A stretch of DNA of 64,000 bases, from contig JADKKF010000024.1 of NCBI GenBank assembly GCA_016720635.1, positions 1-64,000 of the forward strand, in the 5' to 3' direction. The translations under genes and the position numbers were made by a program. Shown here in pieces: positions 47,874 to 55,455 of the stretch. The notes below the pieces were generated by a model. The model saw only the letters and a program-made list of their open reading frames with translations, did not search any database and was not told the DNA's origin. The first letter of the stretch is position 1. The number at the start of each line of letters is the position of its first letter. The stretch comes from Saprospiraceae bacterium (GTDB lineage Bacteria; Bacteroidota; Bacteroidia; Chitinophagales; Saprospiraceae).

Positions 47874-48578
47874 TTATAAATCGCCAAGAATGGGTCTAAT
47901 GGTAAATTCTTCGACACAAGCCTCCTTAGGCAATTGGTATATACCCCAAACCATATCAGCCACAGATTCGGGTTCTATCAATCGCTGTCTTGGGAGGTCC
48001 ACACCTGCCCAAGAATCGGACCAAGTGGCTCCTGGCATTATCGATGTCACTCTTATACCCGTAGATTTCAATTCTTCTCGCAGTGCTTTAGAAAAACCAA
48101 GCAATGCAAATTTAGAAATGCTATAAGACCCGCCATTGGGATAGGCTATTTCACTGGCTATCGAGCACATATTGAAGATATGTCCCTTTGTGCTTCCATT
48201 CATGATATCGATGGTTGCTCTAGTCATAAAATAAGCCGAATAAAGATTGGTCTCGATCATCAACTCCAACTGTCCACTCGGCTCTTCCAAGACGGCCCCA
48301 GGGCGAAATACCCCTGCATTATTGATCAAAACATCCAGCTTTATTTTATTTTCGAGTAAGAATGTCCTAAAGTTTTGGCACACTACCAAATCCTTTATAT
48401 TGCCAGCAAAACCGTAAAATTCTTGGCTCGGAAACTCCATTTTCAATGCTCGGCAAAAAGCCTCTAATTCGCTTGCAGTTCTCGCATTTAAGACCAAATC
48501 GTGGCCTTCTTTGGCAAATTTCAATGCCATTGCTTTGCCTATACCCTTCGTCGCCCCCGTGATTAAAGTTGTTGCCAT
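47874..48578 (-). CDS. short-chain dehydrogenase/reductase
   Basis: 234 residues from the ATG at 48578; a longer ORF start at 48662 would run into tRNA-Pro. The cofactor motif is TGATKGIGKAMA, then NNAGVF, the catalytic Ser in NMCSIAS and the YxxxK motif YSISKFA. Substrate is not predictable. It lies 19-44 nt downstream of a terminator, so it either has a short own promoter or depends on read-through from the tRNA pair. Confidence 0.9.
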   Translation of the reverse strand: MATTLITGATKGIGKAMALKFAKEGHDLVLNARTASELEAFCRALKMEFPSQEFYGFAGNIKDLVVCQNFRTFLLENKIKLDVLINNAGVFRPGAVLEEPSGQLELMIETNLYSAYFMTRATIDIMNGSTKGHIFNMCSIASEIAYPNGGSYSISKFALLGFSKALREELKSTGIRVTSIMPGATWSDSWAGVDLPRQRLIEPESVADMVWGIYQLPKEACVEEFTIRPILGDL

Positions 48579-48596
48579 TTGGTTGTTTTTTAAAAT

Positions 48597-48622
48597 AAAA
48601 AAAGCAACTTTGACCAAGTTGC
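48597..48622 (-). terminator. terminator after the tRNA-Val/tRNA-Pro pair
   Basis: On the minus strand GCAACTT-GGTCA-AAGTTGC leads into seven T. It begins 8 nt after the tRNA-Pro 3' end. Confidence 0.85.
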
Positions 48623-48629
48623 TGTTATG

Positions 48630-48703
48630 TCGGGATGACAGGATTTGAACCTGCGACCACACGCCCCCCAGACGTGTACTCTACCAAGCTGAGCTACATC
48701 CCG
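48630..48703 (-). tRNA. tRNA-Pro (GGG)
   Basis: A 74-nt cloverleaf with acceptor CGGGATG/CATCCCG, D arm GCTCAGCTTGGTAGAGT, anticodon arm CACGT-CTGGGGG-GCGTG (anticodon GGG) and T arm CAGGTTCAAATCCTG. CCA is not encoded. It follows tRNA-Val in the same transcript, 18 nt apart. Confidence 0.93.
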
Positions 48704-48721
48704 GAGGAGTAGTAAATTATG

Positions 48722-48796
48722 TCGAGACGATTGGATTCGAACCAATGACCTCTGCCCTGTCAAGGCAGCGCTCTAAACCAACTGAGCTACGCCCCG
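48722..48796 (-). tRNA. tRNA-Val (GAC)
   Basis: A 75-nt cloverleaf. The acceptor CGGGGCG/CGTCTCG includes two G-U pairs, the D arm is GCTCAGTTGGTTTAGAGC, the anticodon arm CTGCC-TTGACAG-GGCAG (anticodon GAC), and the T arm ATTGGTTCGAATCCAAT. The first base is C, paired with G72. CCA is not encoded. Confidence 0.92.
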
Positions 48797-48807
48797 TATT
48801 TCGTCGG

Positions 48808-48815
48808 CAAATATA
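48808..48815 (-). promoter_or_regulatory. TAnnTTTG promoter for the tRNA pair
   Basis: TATATTTG on the minus strand, 11 nt before the tRNA-Val 5' end, giving a very short leader. Confidence 0.6.
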
Positions 48816-48851
48816 ATGCGATTTGCCCTTTTTTTATACTTTTATCGAAAT

Positions 48852-49430
48852 TTATCTGGCGATTTGCGACGCAAAAAAAACAGATATAAATATCATCGAG
48901 ATTTTAAAATTCTTATCCAATTCACAAGCATTGTCTTGAATCTCCCAGTCACGCGGATCATCTTCTACTAAGGTGATGAGCTCTATACAGGGCTTATCTT
49001 TGCTTTTGTTTTCACTCATAACCCAGTGATCTAATGACTTTTTATTAACCGCTTTGAATATGATCTTCCTATCATTGTCGGTTATCGACCACTCTGAAAA
49101 ATCCCCTTTCCACTGCGTCCTCAGAGTCATCATCTTACCCTCATTGCTCGTGAGCTTCCATTCGTTTGGATCCAAACCAGACAATGGCTTAAAATCACCC
49201 ACCCACTCTCCGAATCGGAAACTCCAGTCGATATTGTCCTTCATCATCGGCCATTTGCGTGAGAGGGTACCGTCATTCGCTTCAATGTCTGCCATCAAAG
49301 TCCATTCATTGTATTTTTCATCTTCGACCGAGCTAACCCCTATGAGCTGCTGAGCCTCCAGAAAAATCCCCGAAAACATAAAAAAAATTAGGACTAAAGC
49401 CTTTCTAAATGACTTAGAAGGGTAAATCAT
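48852..49430 (-). CDS. secreted protein with repeated W-containing units
   Basis: About 192 residues from the ATG at 49430. A signal peptide (FRKALVLIFFMFSGIFLEAQ) is followed by about six units of ~23 residues, each opening with a pattern like (N/D/S)-x-W-(T/S/K/V/E), as in NEWTLMADI, DWSFRFGEW, NEWKLTSNEG, SEWSITDNDR, DHWVMSENKS and RDWEIQDNA. The units look like beta hairpins and could form a small solenoid or propeller. The last ~20 residues are hydrophobic (ISMIFISVFFASQIA), so the end may sit in a membrane. The start overlaps the DUF3127 gene end by 17 nt, so they are co-transcribed. Function unknown. Confidence 0.65.
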   Translation of the reverse strand: MIYPSKSFRKALVLIFFMFSGIFLEAQQLIGVSSVEDEKYNEWTLMADIEANDGTLSRKWPMMKDNIDWSFRFGEWVGDFKPLSGLDPNEWKLTSNEGKMMTLRTQWKGDFSEWSITDNDRKIIFKAVNKKSLDHWVMSENKSKDKPCIELITLVEDDPRDWEIQDNACELDKNFKISMIFISVFFASQIAR

Positions 49431-49791
49431 CGCCACCGTTTTGGGGTTCATCTTCTAAACTAGGAAAATTGCCACCGAAAGCTTCATCTACAGGCATGGC
49501 CTCGGCTGTTGGAGCAGCATTACTGCCTACTTTTTCCAACCTCCAAGCGTTCAAATTGGTTAGATATTTTCCTTGCCATTCTCTCCCACGGATATCAAAA
49601 TTCACCTTGATCATCGAGTTCTCAGCATAATCATCCAGTAAAGCGCATTTGTCTTGAGTCATTTGAAACTTTATAAATTGGGGATAGGTCTCCAAGGTCT
49701 CTATCACGAACTCTCTCGTGGAGAAAGTTTCCGTCTTTTTTTGCGTGTCATATTTCACAACCAGCCGCCCCTCGATTTCAAATTTATTCAT
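49414..49791 (-). CDS. DUF3127 protein (OB-fold, SSB-like)
   Basis: 125 residues from the ATG at 49791 (MNKFEIEGRLVVKYDTQKKTE). The pattern SxREFVIET, IKFQMTQDKCALLD, VNFDIRGREWQGKYLTNLNAWRLE is typical of DUF3127, a Bacteroidota family with an OB fold related to single-stranded DNA binding proteins. The end is acidic and ends in DDLPF, much like the C-terminal tip of SSB that recruits partner proteins. It may bind ssDNA; this is inferred. Confidence 0.85.
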   Translation of the reverse strand: MNKFEIEGRLVVKYDTQKKTETFSTREFVIETLETYPQFIKFQMTQDKCALLDDYAENSMIKVNFDIRGREWQGKYLTNLNAWRLEKVGSNAAPTAEAMPVDEAFGGNFPSLEDEPQNGGDDLPF

Positions 49792-49811
49792 AGTTAAGTG
49801 TTTATTATCTA

Positions 49812-49819
49812 CAAAGGTA
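49812..49819 (-). promoter_or_regulatory. TAnnTTTG promoter for the DUF3127 gene
   Basis: TACCTTTG on the minus strand, 21 nt before the start at 49791. Confidence 0.55.
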
Positions 49820-49877
49820 AATATTTTTTCCAATTATATAATTCACCTAGCAAAACGTTGATTTATATTATTTATTT

Positions 49878-49986
49878 GGGCGTCCCCCTCCTTTCGTCCG
49901 AAAGACGAATTCGGGTCGTGCTCTTCGTCGCTTCGGTCCTACGGACGCTCGTAATATCACGAGCCGACTCCGATCACTGACGCGCT
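49878..49986 (+). repeat. structured repeat element, copy 2
   Basis: 109 nt, starting GGGCGTCCCCCTCC and ending ATCACTGACGCGCT. It contains three short hairpins: TCGTC/GACGA (49894-49908), GTCC/GGAC (49936-49946) and GCTCGT/ACGAGC (49947-49964). Its part order matches the minus-strand element at 899-1004, with different stem sequences. It stands at the border between conserved genes and the decayed cassette-like region. Function unknown. Confidence 0.65.
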
Positions 49987-50107
49987 TGGGCGAGGTGTCA
50001 TTAGTGGTATTTTTAGGCATATAGCAGATACTTTTTTATCGAATCGAGATTAGCTCTTTTTAGAATTTAAATGCTTTTCCAGCGATTCAATCTTATGAGG
50101 GTTTCTA

Positions 50108-50251
50108 TCGGTTTGCAGCTACAAGATGTTGGCGATTTTTACCGCAAATCTTCATGCGGAGTACAAAACTTTCAGCTACCACAAATGTGTCTGACTTTTT
50201 AATTTAGGCTCGCAATGGACCCCGCCAATTTCTTGTAGGTGCTGTTAGCGG
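50108..50251. repeat. attC-like long imperfect palindrome
   Basis: The left arm, GCAGCTACAAGATGTTGGCG (50115-50134), pairs with the right arm at ~50223-50243, whose reverse complement is GCACCTACAAGAAATTGGCG: 17 of 20 bases match, with the mismatches scattered as in folded attC sites. The right end reads GTTAGCG, near the attC core GTTRRRY, and the left end TATCGGTTTGC lacks a clean RYYYAAC. Inner hairpins include CCGC/GCGG at 50142-50159. It is followed by gene remnants that look like cassettes. No integrase is in the window, so the attC label is an inference; a structured RNA or a Bacteroidota-specific repeat is the alternative. Confidence 0.5.
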
Positions 50252-50320
50252 CTGATTTTTGAATAGTGTCTTTTTCATGATGTTTTCCGTCTGCTCGAAG
50301 TCTTACTTGGTTAAAATGAA

Positions 50321-51019
50321 TTACTGGATGAAGTCCTTTATTCTTTCAATAAAACCTAATGAATTGCGTCCTTGTCCCTCTTGTAGTTTTTTTTTAGTAA
50401 TGCACCAACTCCATTAACGGATAAATTAAGGTTTGTTGCAAGTTCTTTTATTTCAAACCCATGTAAGGTTGTTTGTTGTGAATGTACCATTTCATTTCTT
50501 AAGTTCTTTAGTTTTTTAAAATCGTCCCATATTTTGATTGCTTTAATTCTGTGAATTTAAAGTCGCAGGAGATAGTGACAAAAAGTTCTATTCTTTCCTC
50601 TGTATTTCTTGAGTTTTTTAGTTTGTCAAATTCTGGTGATTTCATTCCATTGAAGTCAAATAGAATGATGTGTCTGTTTAGATAACAGTCAACCAATGCA
50701 AGTGATGAAAATAAATATCCTCGATAATTTCGACTAACCAATTCAAAATCGTGGTTTGAACTTTCTATACATGTTTCTTCTTTATAAAATTCAATGTCTT
50801 CTGATAAATCTATTTCACTTGGAATATTTCTGCAAGGTCCATTTAGTTCTTTTTATCCGCCCATTCTGTTGTCAGATTTCTCATTTGCCAGTTCGGTGTT
50901 GACATACCGAAACCCTTGTTCCTCCAAAAACAAGGGTCTTGCCTGTCAAGGTCAGTTTGAATAAAACCGCAAATACCAATTGTCTTACTTTGGTTAACCC
51001 AGTTCGTAATATTTTTCAT
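50321..51019 (-). pseudogene. HEPN-like protein, broken by three frameshifts
   Basis: A continuous protein of ~230 residues appears if three one-base shifts are allowed, near 50865, 50515 and 50395, each beside an A/T homopolymer. It starts MKNITNWVNQSKTIG, continues through WADKK and then LNGPCRNIPSEIDL, and ends IERIKDFIQ at 50321. The part KKLKNLRNEMVHSQ has the RNxxxH pattern of HEPN domains, which are RNases or nucleotide-binding domains common in toxin and defence systems. Intact family members cannot be named from here. The shifts may be sequencing errors or true decay. It directly follows the attC-like palindrome. Confidence 0.5.
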
Positions 51020-51228
51020 TTTTCTTTTTCTGTTCCTTGATTTTTAATAATATATTCCATTTTCTTAAGTTTAATTCCCAAATTTTTTTGAGCTTCTAAA
51101 TATGGTCAACTATAGTCTCTGCTTCCTTTGTCGAAAGTCGAGGTTTTGTTGAACTAAAATGGTGGTGTCGTGTCGTCCATAAATTTGCATGTGGCTAACT
51201 ACTTAATAAACTCCTATTAGTTAAAATA
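51020..51228. other. remnant between the two pseudogenes
   Basis: About 200 nt. The minus strand has short frame pieces such as PRLSTKEAETIVDH and LEAQKNLGIKLKKMEY in different frames, suggesting another decayed small gene ahead of the HEPN remnant. No promoter or terminator seen. Confidence 0.3.
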
Positions 51229-52198
51229 TTATAATTTGTATTTATTTAAAGTGTTTTCAAAATTTGAAGATTTTACAAAATTTTGTTTTTGCTTGTTCAC
51301 TTGAATGGTTTCTAAAAACCCTAATTCAACCAATGATTTTAAATCTGTTCTCGCAGTATAGTTTGATACACTAAATCTTGATTCCATTTCTTTGGTGTTT
51401 AGAATTCTATCGGGGTCTTCGTGGATTATTTTTAAAATTTGCGCCATTCTTTCATTTACTCCAGGTATTTTCATAAACTTCGCTGCTTGGAACACCTCTT
51501 TTTGTTTATGATTGATGTACTCCTTTAATGCAACAAATGCTTTTTCCATTATTTTAATATGGTAAGAGATGAAGTACGTCAAATCATTTTCTTCTATTTC
51601 GGTATATAAGTATGCTTTTTCATATTGAATCTTTGTGTCTTTTATGATTCTTGATATGGATGTACAATAAATTGTCAATTGTTAAATCTTCATTTTTATT
51701 CTGAACAATGTATTTCATTGTAATAAAATTGTTCAAAATCATTTGTTCAGATTTGTTTTTAGGCTTTTTCTCTTGTTGAATCATTTCTTTGGCCTTTTTT
51801 CTAGTAGTAATAGCACCTTCCATTTGACTACTAGAGATAGCCTCCCTCCATGATAGAGCTAATAATGAACTTTGTTTTATCCGTTTCTGAAATTCCAATA
51901 TTACTCCCCAATGTGCCTCCAATGTGCATATCAAATTGATGTAGAGATTTTTGAATATAATCTGTTATTACAAAATGAAAATTATACGAATGAAAATTTA
52001 CTTTTTACTTTTTAAATATCGATCTAGCTTAATTGCACTCCAAAGCTCTAAGGGCTGGCAATCTTTGGCTTTATTTTTTATTCTGTCCCAATATAAATAC
52101 TCATCTTCTATTTTTTGCAAGGTTCCATTCATCTGAAATTTTACCAGTAGTGGTATTATATTGTCATATTTTTCTATTTGAGGTGCTTGTGCAATCAT
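51229..52198 (-). pseudogene. Fic family protein, internally deleted and frameshifted
   Basis: Three ORF pieces in different frames, read leftward, give a Fic-like protein. Piece 1 (52198-51998, MIAQAPQIEKYDNII) has the N-terminal IEDEYLYWDRIKNKAKD stretch. Piece 2 (~51934-51620) has the inhibitory-helix motif SSQMEGAITT and ends before the Fic core. Piece 3 (51678-51229) resumes with SRIIKDTKIQYEKAYLY, NDLTYFISY and a C-terminal winged helix (ERMAQILKIIHEDPDRILNTKEM). The catalytic HPFxDGNGR motif is absent because the part between pieces 2 and 3 is deleted. It cannot AMPylate. The apparent start at 52258 lies in a terminator and is not used. Confidence 0.6.
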
Positions 52199-52235
52199 CT
52201 GAGAATCAATAAAACTATAAAATTCAAAAATAAAT

Positions 52236-52272
52236 AAAAACCGCGAGATTTTAGACAAATCTCGCGGTTTTT
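52236..52272 (-). terminator. strong terminator after the ABC exporter operon
   Basis: A perfect 16-bp stem, AAAAACCGCGAGATTT / AAATCTCGCGGTTTTT, with a five-base loop. It lies 68 nt after the permease stop at 52340. Confidence 0.9.
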
Positions 52273-52339
52273 ACAGGTTCAAGTTTTGGGTATTAAAATA
52301 CAACACTTATTCATTGTATTATTGACACAACCTAGTATA

Positions 52340-53148
52340 TTACAGATCACCTTTTCTTATGCGCCAATAAATAAATGCTAGAAATAAAAGTATATAAATC
52401 CAGACGGTAATTTGTGCCTCACCAGTTGTTAAAAACAGCCTCATTCCAGAATTTTCTACCGCATTTCTTATCATTGGTGAAGGCCATGGTGTTAGGTCGT
52501 TCACAGAATTAAATGGATAAAAATGCATAGAAACATTGTCAAATACGTTTTTGTGTATTAGCCAACGGAATATTTTTCAAGGAACATACCCGCTACCATA
52601 TAGATGAATAAGGCAAACCCTGTGCGTTTCACCAATACGCCCAACAATAAGCCATAGACTGAGTAAGCTAAACAAACTAAGGCAAAATTTGCAATCGCCC
52701 CTGCATGCTCTGTCATTTCATCCCACTGTGGATCCCTCGTATAGTAAGAACCCACGACATACCCTACTAGGATAAAATATAAAGTACAAAATAGAATAAT
52801 CGCTAGGATACTAAGAATCTTGGCCATAAAGAAATCATGACGAGTAAGCCCTGAAATAATATTCTGTCGAAAGGTCTTGTACGAATGTTCGTTGGTTATG
52901 GTCAATACGCCTACAAAGCCCAAAAAGAAAAACATCAACCAGTTGCCAAAATAAGCCATGTACTCCCAAATATCAGGAAAAGTATAGATCGTCACAGGGT
53001 CGAATGGCACTCCAGCACCGAATTCTCTCCCTACGATTGACCACAAAATTCCAGGCAATAAAATCAAATACCCAATGAACAAAAGCTGAAAAAGCCTATA
53101 GTTCTTGTATTTTTTCCACTCTAATTGTAATAAATATAACGCCTTCAT
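52340..53148 (-). CDS. ABC-2 type transporter permease (one frameshift)
   Basis: About 269 residues with six hydrophobic segments. The N-terminal part starts MKALYLLQLEWKKYKNYRLF and carries NEHSYKTFRQNIISGLTRHDFF, typical of ABC-2 permeases. At 52573-52577 the run of five A (minus strand) leads to a premature stop; adding one A restores EKIFRWLIHKN and joins the C-terminal helix (TVWIYILLFLAFIYWRI). The ATP-binding gene is six bases upstream. Substrate unknown. The break is probably a sequence error. Confidence 0.75.
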
Positions 53149-53154
53149 GTGATG

Positions 53155-54049
53155 TTAATTATTGTTGGTGATGGCTAAAAATTCTTCTTCCAATCTCTTC
53201 TTTTTCACCGAAAGATGGCCAAGTATGATATTTTGCTGCTGCAAACGGCGATTGACTTCCTCCGGCTTCATATTCGGTGAAATACCACATTCTATAAGAT
53301 CTCCAAGGTTCCTTACGTCAGTAAGCCCTTCCATATTTTTCAAAGCATTTTCCAAAGCCATCATATCGGTGGCTTTAACCTGTATGGTCGGAATATCATT
53401 CAAAATATGTCCCACCGTTCCAGTGGCTAAGAGTTTACCATTTTTGATTATCGCCACATCGCTGCACACTTTTTCCACTTCGTCCAGTATATGACTGGCC
53501 ATGAATATGGTTTTGCCAGTAGAGGCAATTCTTAGGATTATGGAACGGATCTCTGCTATGCCTTCTGGATCTAAACCATTGGTCGGTTCATCGAAGATAT
53601 AAACGTCGGGGTCACCTATCATGGCAGACGCTATGGCAAGTCTCTGCTTCATTCCCAAGGAATAGGTCGAAAACTTGCTTTTCCTCCTATGCTTGAGATT
53701 TACAATGTCTAAAATTTCTTCGATATTATCATTTTTGCTCTTCTTAATATGCGCAACGATATCGAGGTTTTGATCCGCATTCAAATAGGCATAAAAATTG
53801 GGGAGTCTCAAGCAGAGACCCAATCCTTCGCCGATGGTATTCACCATATTTACCTTCAAACCACTCATAACCACCGCTATTGGCCCCTAGTATTCCCAAA
53901 ACAATACCTAATGTGGTGGTTTTTCCACTTCCATTGGGGCCTAAAAAACCAAAAACTTGACCACGGTGAATATCCAAGCTCAGATTATCCAAAGCTGTTA
54001 TATTTCCATATTTTTTGCTAAGGTTTTGAATAGAAAGTATTTTTTCCAT
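53155..54049 (-). CDS. ABC transporter ATP-binding protein (one frameshift)
   Basis: About 298 residues. The Walker A is [13 protein letters not shown], the signature [21 protein letters not shown] and the Walker [16 protein letters not shown]. The reading frame shifts at 53800-53803, where the minus strand has CCCC; with CCC it reads [17 protein letters not shown], as in related proteins. The start is the ATG at 54049. With the permease gene it forms an exporter or a bacitracin/antimicrobial resistance-type pump. Confidence 0.8.
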
Positions 54050-54067
54050 AATATCGCAATTAAAATT

Positions 54068-54075
54068 CAAAGGTA
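54068..54075 (-). promoter_or_regulatory. TAnnTTTG promoter for the ABC operon
   Basis: TACCTTTG on the minus strand, 19 nt before the start at 54049. Confidence 0.55.
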
Positions 54076-54151
54076 ACAAATTAAAAAAAACTGGTAATTT
54101 ATTTTGCCCAATGACCGAGATAAATAGATGAATAATAGAAATTCACTGATT

Positions 54152-55064
54152 TCAATTCCGAAAGCCATTGATAAAGTCTGCAGCCAACATTTTTCTTTTT
54201 CCTTCAGGCTGCAATTCCAAAATTTCCAAAAATCCATCTGCACATTGAAGGTATAAGTGTCTTCCATTTGCAAAAAAACAAGCTTTTGCGACCAAAGTTC
54301 CTTGTCCCATCTCACCCAACTTACTTTTCAAGATCTTGTATTCCACTCCTTGCCATTCCAACCAGGCACCCGGATAAGGAGCCAATCCTCTGACGAAATC
54401 GTGGATATCTTGGCTAGATTTTGAGGCATCTATTTGACAAGTTTCACGATAAATTTTTGGTGCATGGGTGACTTGAGTTTCGACTTGGACCAATGGTTTT
54501 ATTTCATCATTTTCAAGCATTGCCAATGTCTTTAATAATAGCTCAGCTCCTAGTATTTTCAATTTATTATAAACGATTCCAAAATCATCATCCTCCGAAA
54601 TATTCGTCTTGGATTGCAGCAATATCGGCCCAGTATCGATGTCCTTTCGAATCAAAAAACTGGTAACCCCAGTCTCCTTTTCTCCTTGAATAATAGCCCA
54701 GTTGATAGGTGCTGCCCCCCCTGTATTTTGGCAACAAAGACCCATGAATATTTATGGTACCCTTGGGAGGAATACTCCAAACAACTTCTGGCAACATCCG
54801 AAACGCTACCACCACGAAAAGGTCTGCATTAAGGCCTTGAAGGGAGGCCACGAACTCTGGATTTTTCAGATTCGTAGGTTGCAAAATGGGCAGATTATTT
54901 GTCAAAGCAAATTTTTTCACATCAGTGGAAATCAGTTGATTGTGCCCTCTCCCACCTATTTTATCAGCTGCAGTAACGACGGCTAAAACCTCGACACCCG
55001 CATCGATGATGGCTTTGAGGCTTGATACTGCAAAATCAGGTGAGCCCATGAAGACAATTTTCAT
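54152..55064 (-). CDS. fmt: methionyl-tRNA formyltransferase (one frameshift)
   Basis: About 304 residues. MKIVFMGSPDFAVSSLKAI is the start, and NIHGSLLPKYRG with SLLPKYRGAAPINWAI is the formyltetrahydrofolate and active-site region, followed by DTGPILLQ and the C-terminal tRNA-binding domain. At 54715-54721 the minus strand has seven G; with six it reads KYRGAAPINW exactly as in the family, so the break is very likely an inserted G. Fmt formylates initiator Met-tRNA and is nearly essential, so true loss is improbable. Confidence 0.9.
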
Positions 55065-55114
55065 ATAGAAAGAATTTAAATTTTGACAAGTTTTGCAAAT
55101 TAACGTAAAAAGTT

Positions 55115-55122
55115 TAGCTTTG
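55115..55122 (+). promoter_or_regulatory. TAnnTTTG promoter for the SCP2 gene
   Basis: TAGCTTTG ends 10 nt before the ATG; the transcript would be almost leaderless. Confidence 0.5.
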
Positions 55123-55132
55123 CTCAAAAAAA

Positions 55133-55450
55133 ATGACAGCTAAAGAAATAATTTTTGATTTACAAACGAAAGTAAATCCTGCCGTAATCAAAGGCTTAGA
55201 AACAACTTTTCATTTCGACTTATCAAAAGACGGCAGTGGCGGATACACCGTGACCCTAGCAAATGATGAACTTTGCGTAGAAGAAGGCCTCATCGGCGAA
55301 CCAAAATGTGTGGTAACCACAAGTGGAGAACATTTCGTTTCATTGATTAACAAAGAAAGCAATCCCATGATGTCACTTTTGACTGGAAAATTAAAAATAT
55401 CCAATCAAGGCGAACTAATCAAATACGCGAAGATATTTGGGCTGATGTAA
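55133..55450 (+). CDS. SCP2 sterol-binding domain protein
   Basis: 105 residues: one SCP2-like domain (VIKGLETTFHFDLSKDGSGGYTVTLAND, EPKCVVTTSGEHFVSLINKESNPMMSLLTGKLKISNQGELIKYAKIF). The fold forms a hydrophobic tunnel for a lipid-like ligand. It is a single gene, convergent with the glycosyltransferase. Function unknown. Confidence 0.88.
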   Translation: MTAKEIIFDLQTKVNPAVIKGLETTFHFDLSKDGSGGYTVTLANDELCVEEGLIGEPKCVVTTSGEHFVSLINKESNPMMSLLTGKLKISNQGELIKYAKIFGLM

Positions 55451-55455
55451 TGGGG

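Noticed and set aside
48579..48662. N-terminal extension of the SDR gene
   Set aside because: It crosses a terminator and the tRNA-Pro gene.
50900..50936. Hairpin CCCTTGTT/AACAAGGG inside the HEPN remnant
   Set aside because: It lies in coding sequence, has no T run after it, and probably arises by chance.
52199..52258. Upstream start for the Fic remnant
   Set aside because: These codons form one arm of a perfect terminator hairpin, so the internal ATG at 52198 is more likely.
54067..54315. 82-codon ORF overlapping the fmt 3' end
   Set aside because: Out-of-frame reading of fmt; the true fmt frame ends at 54152.
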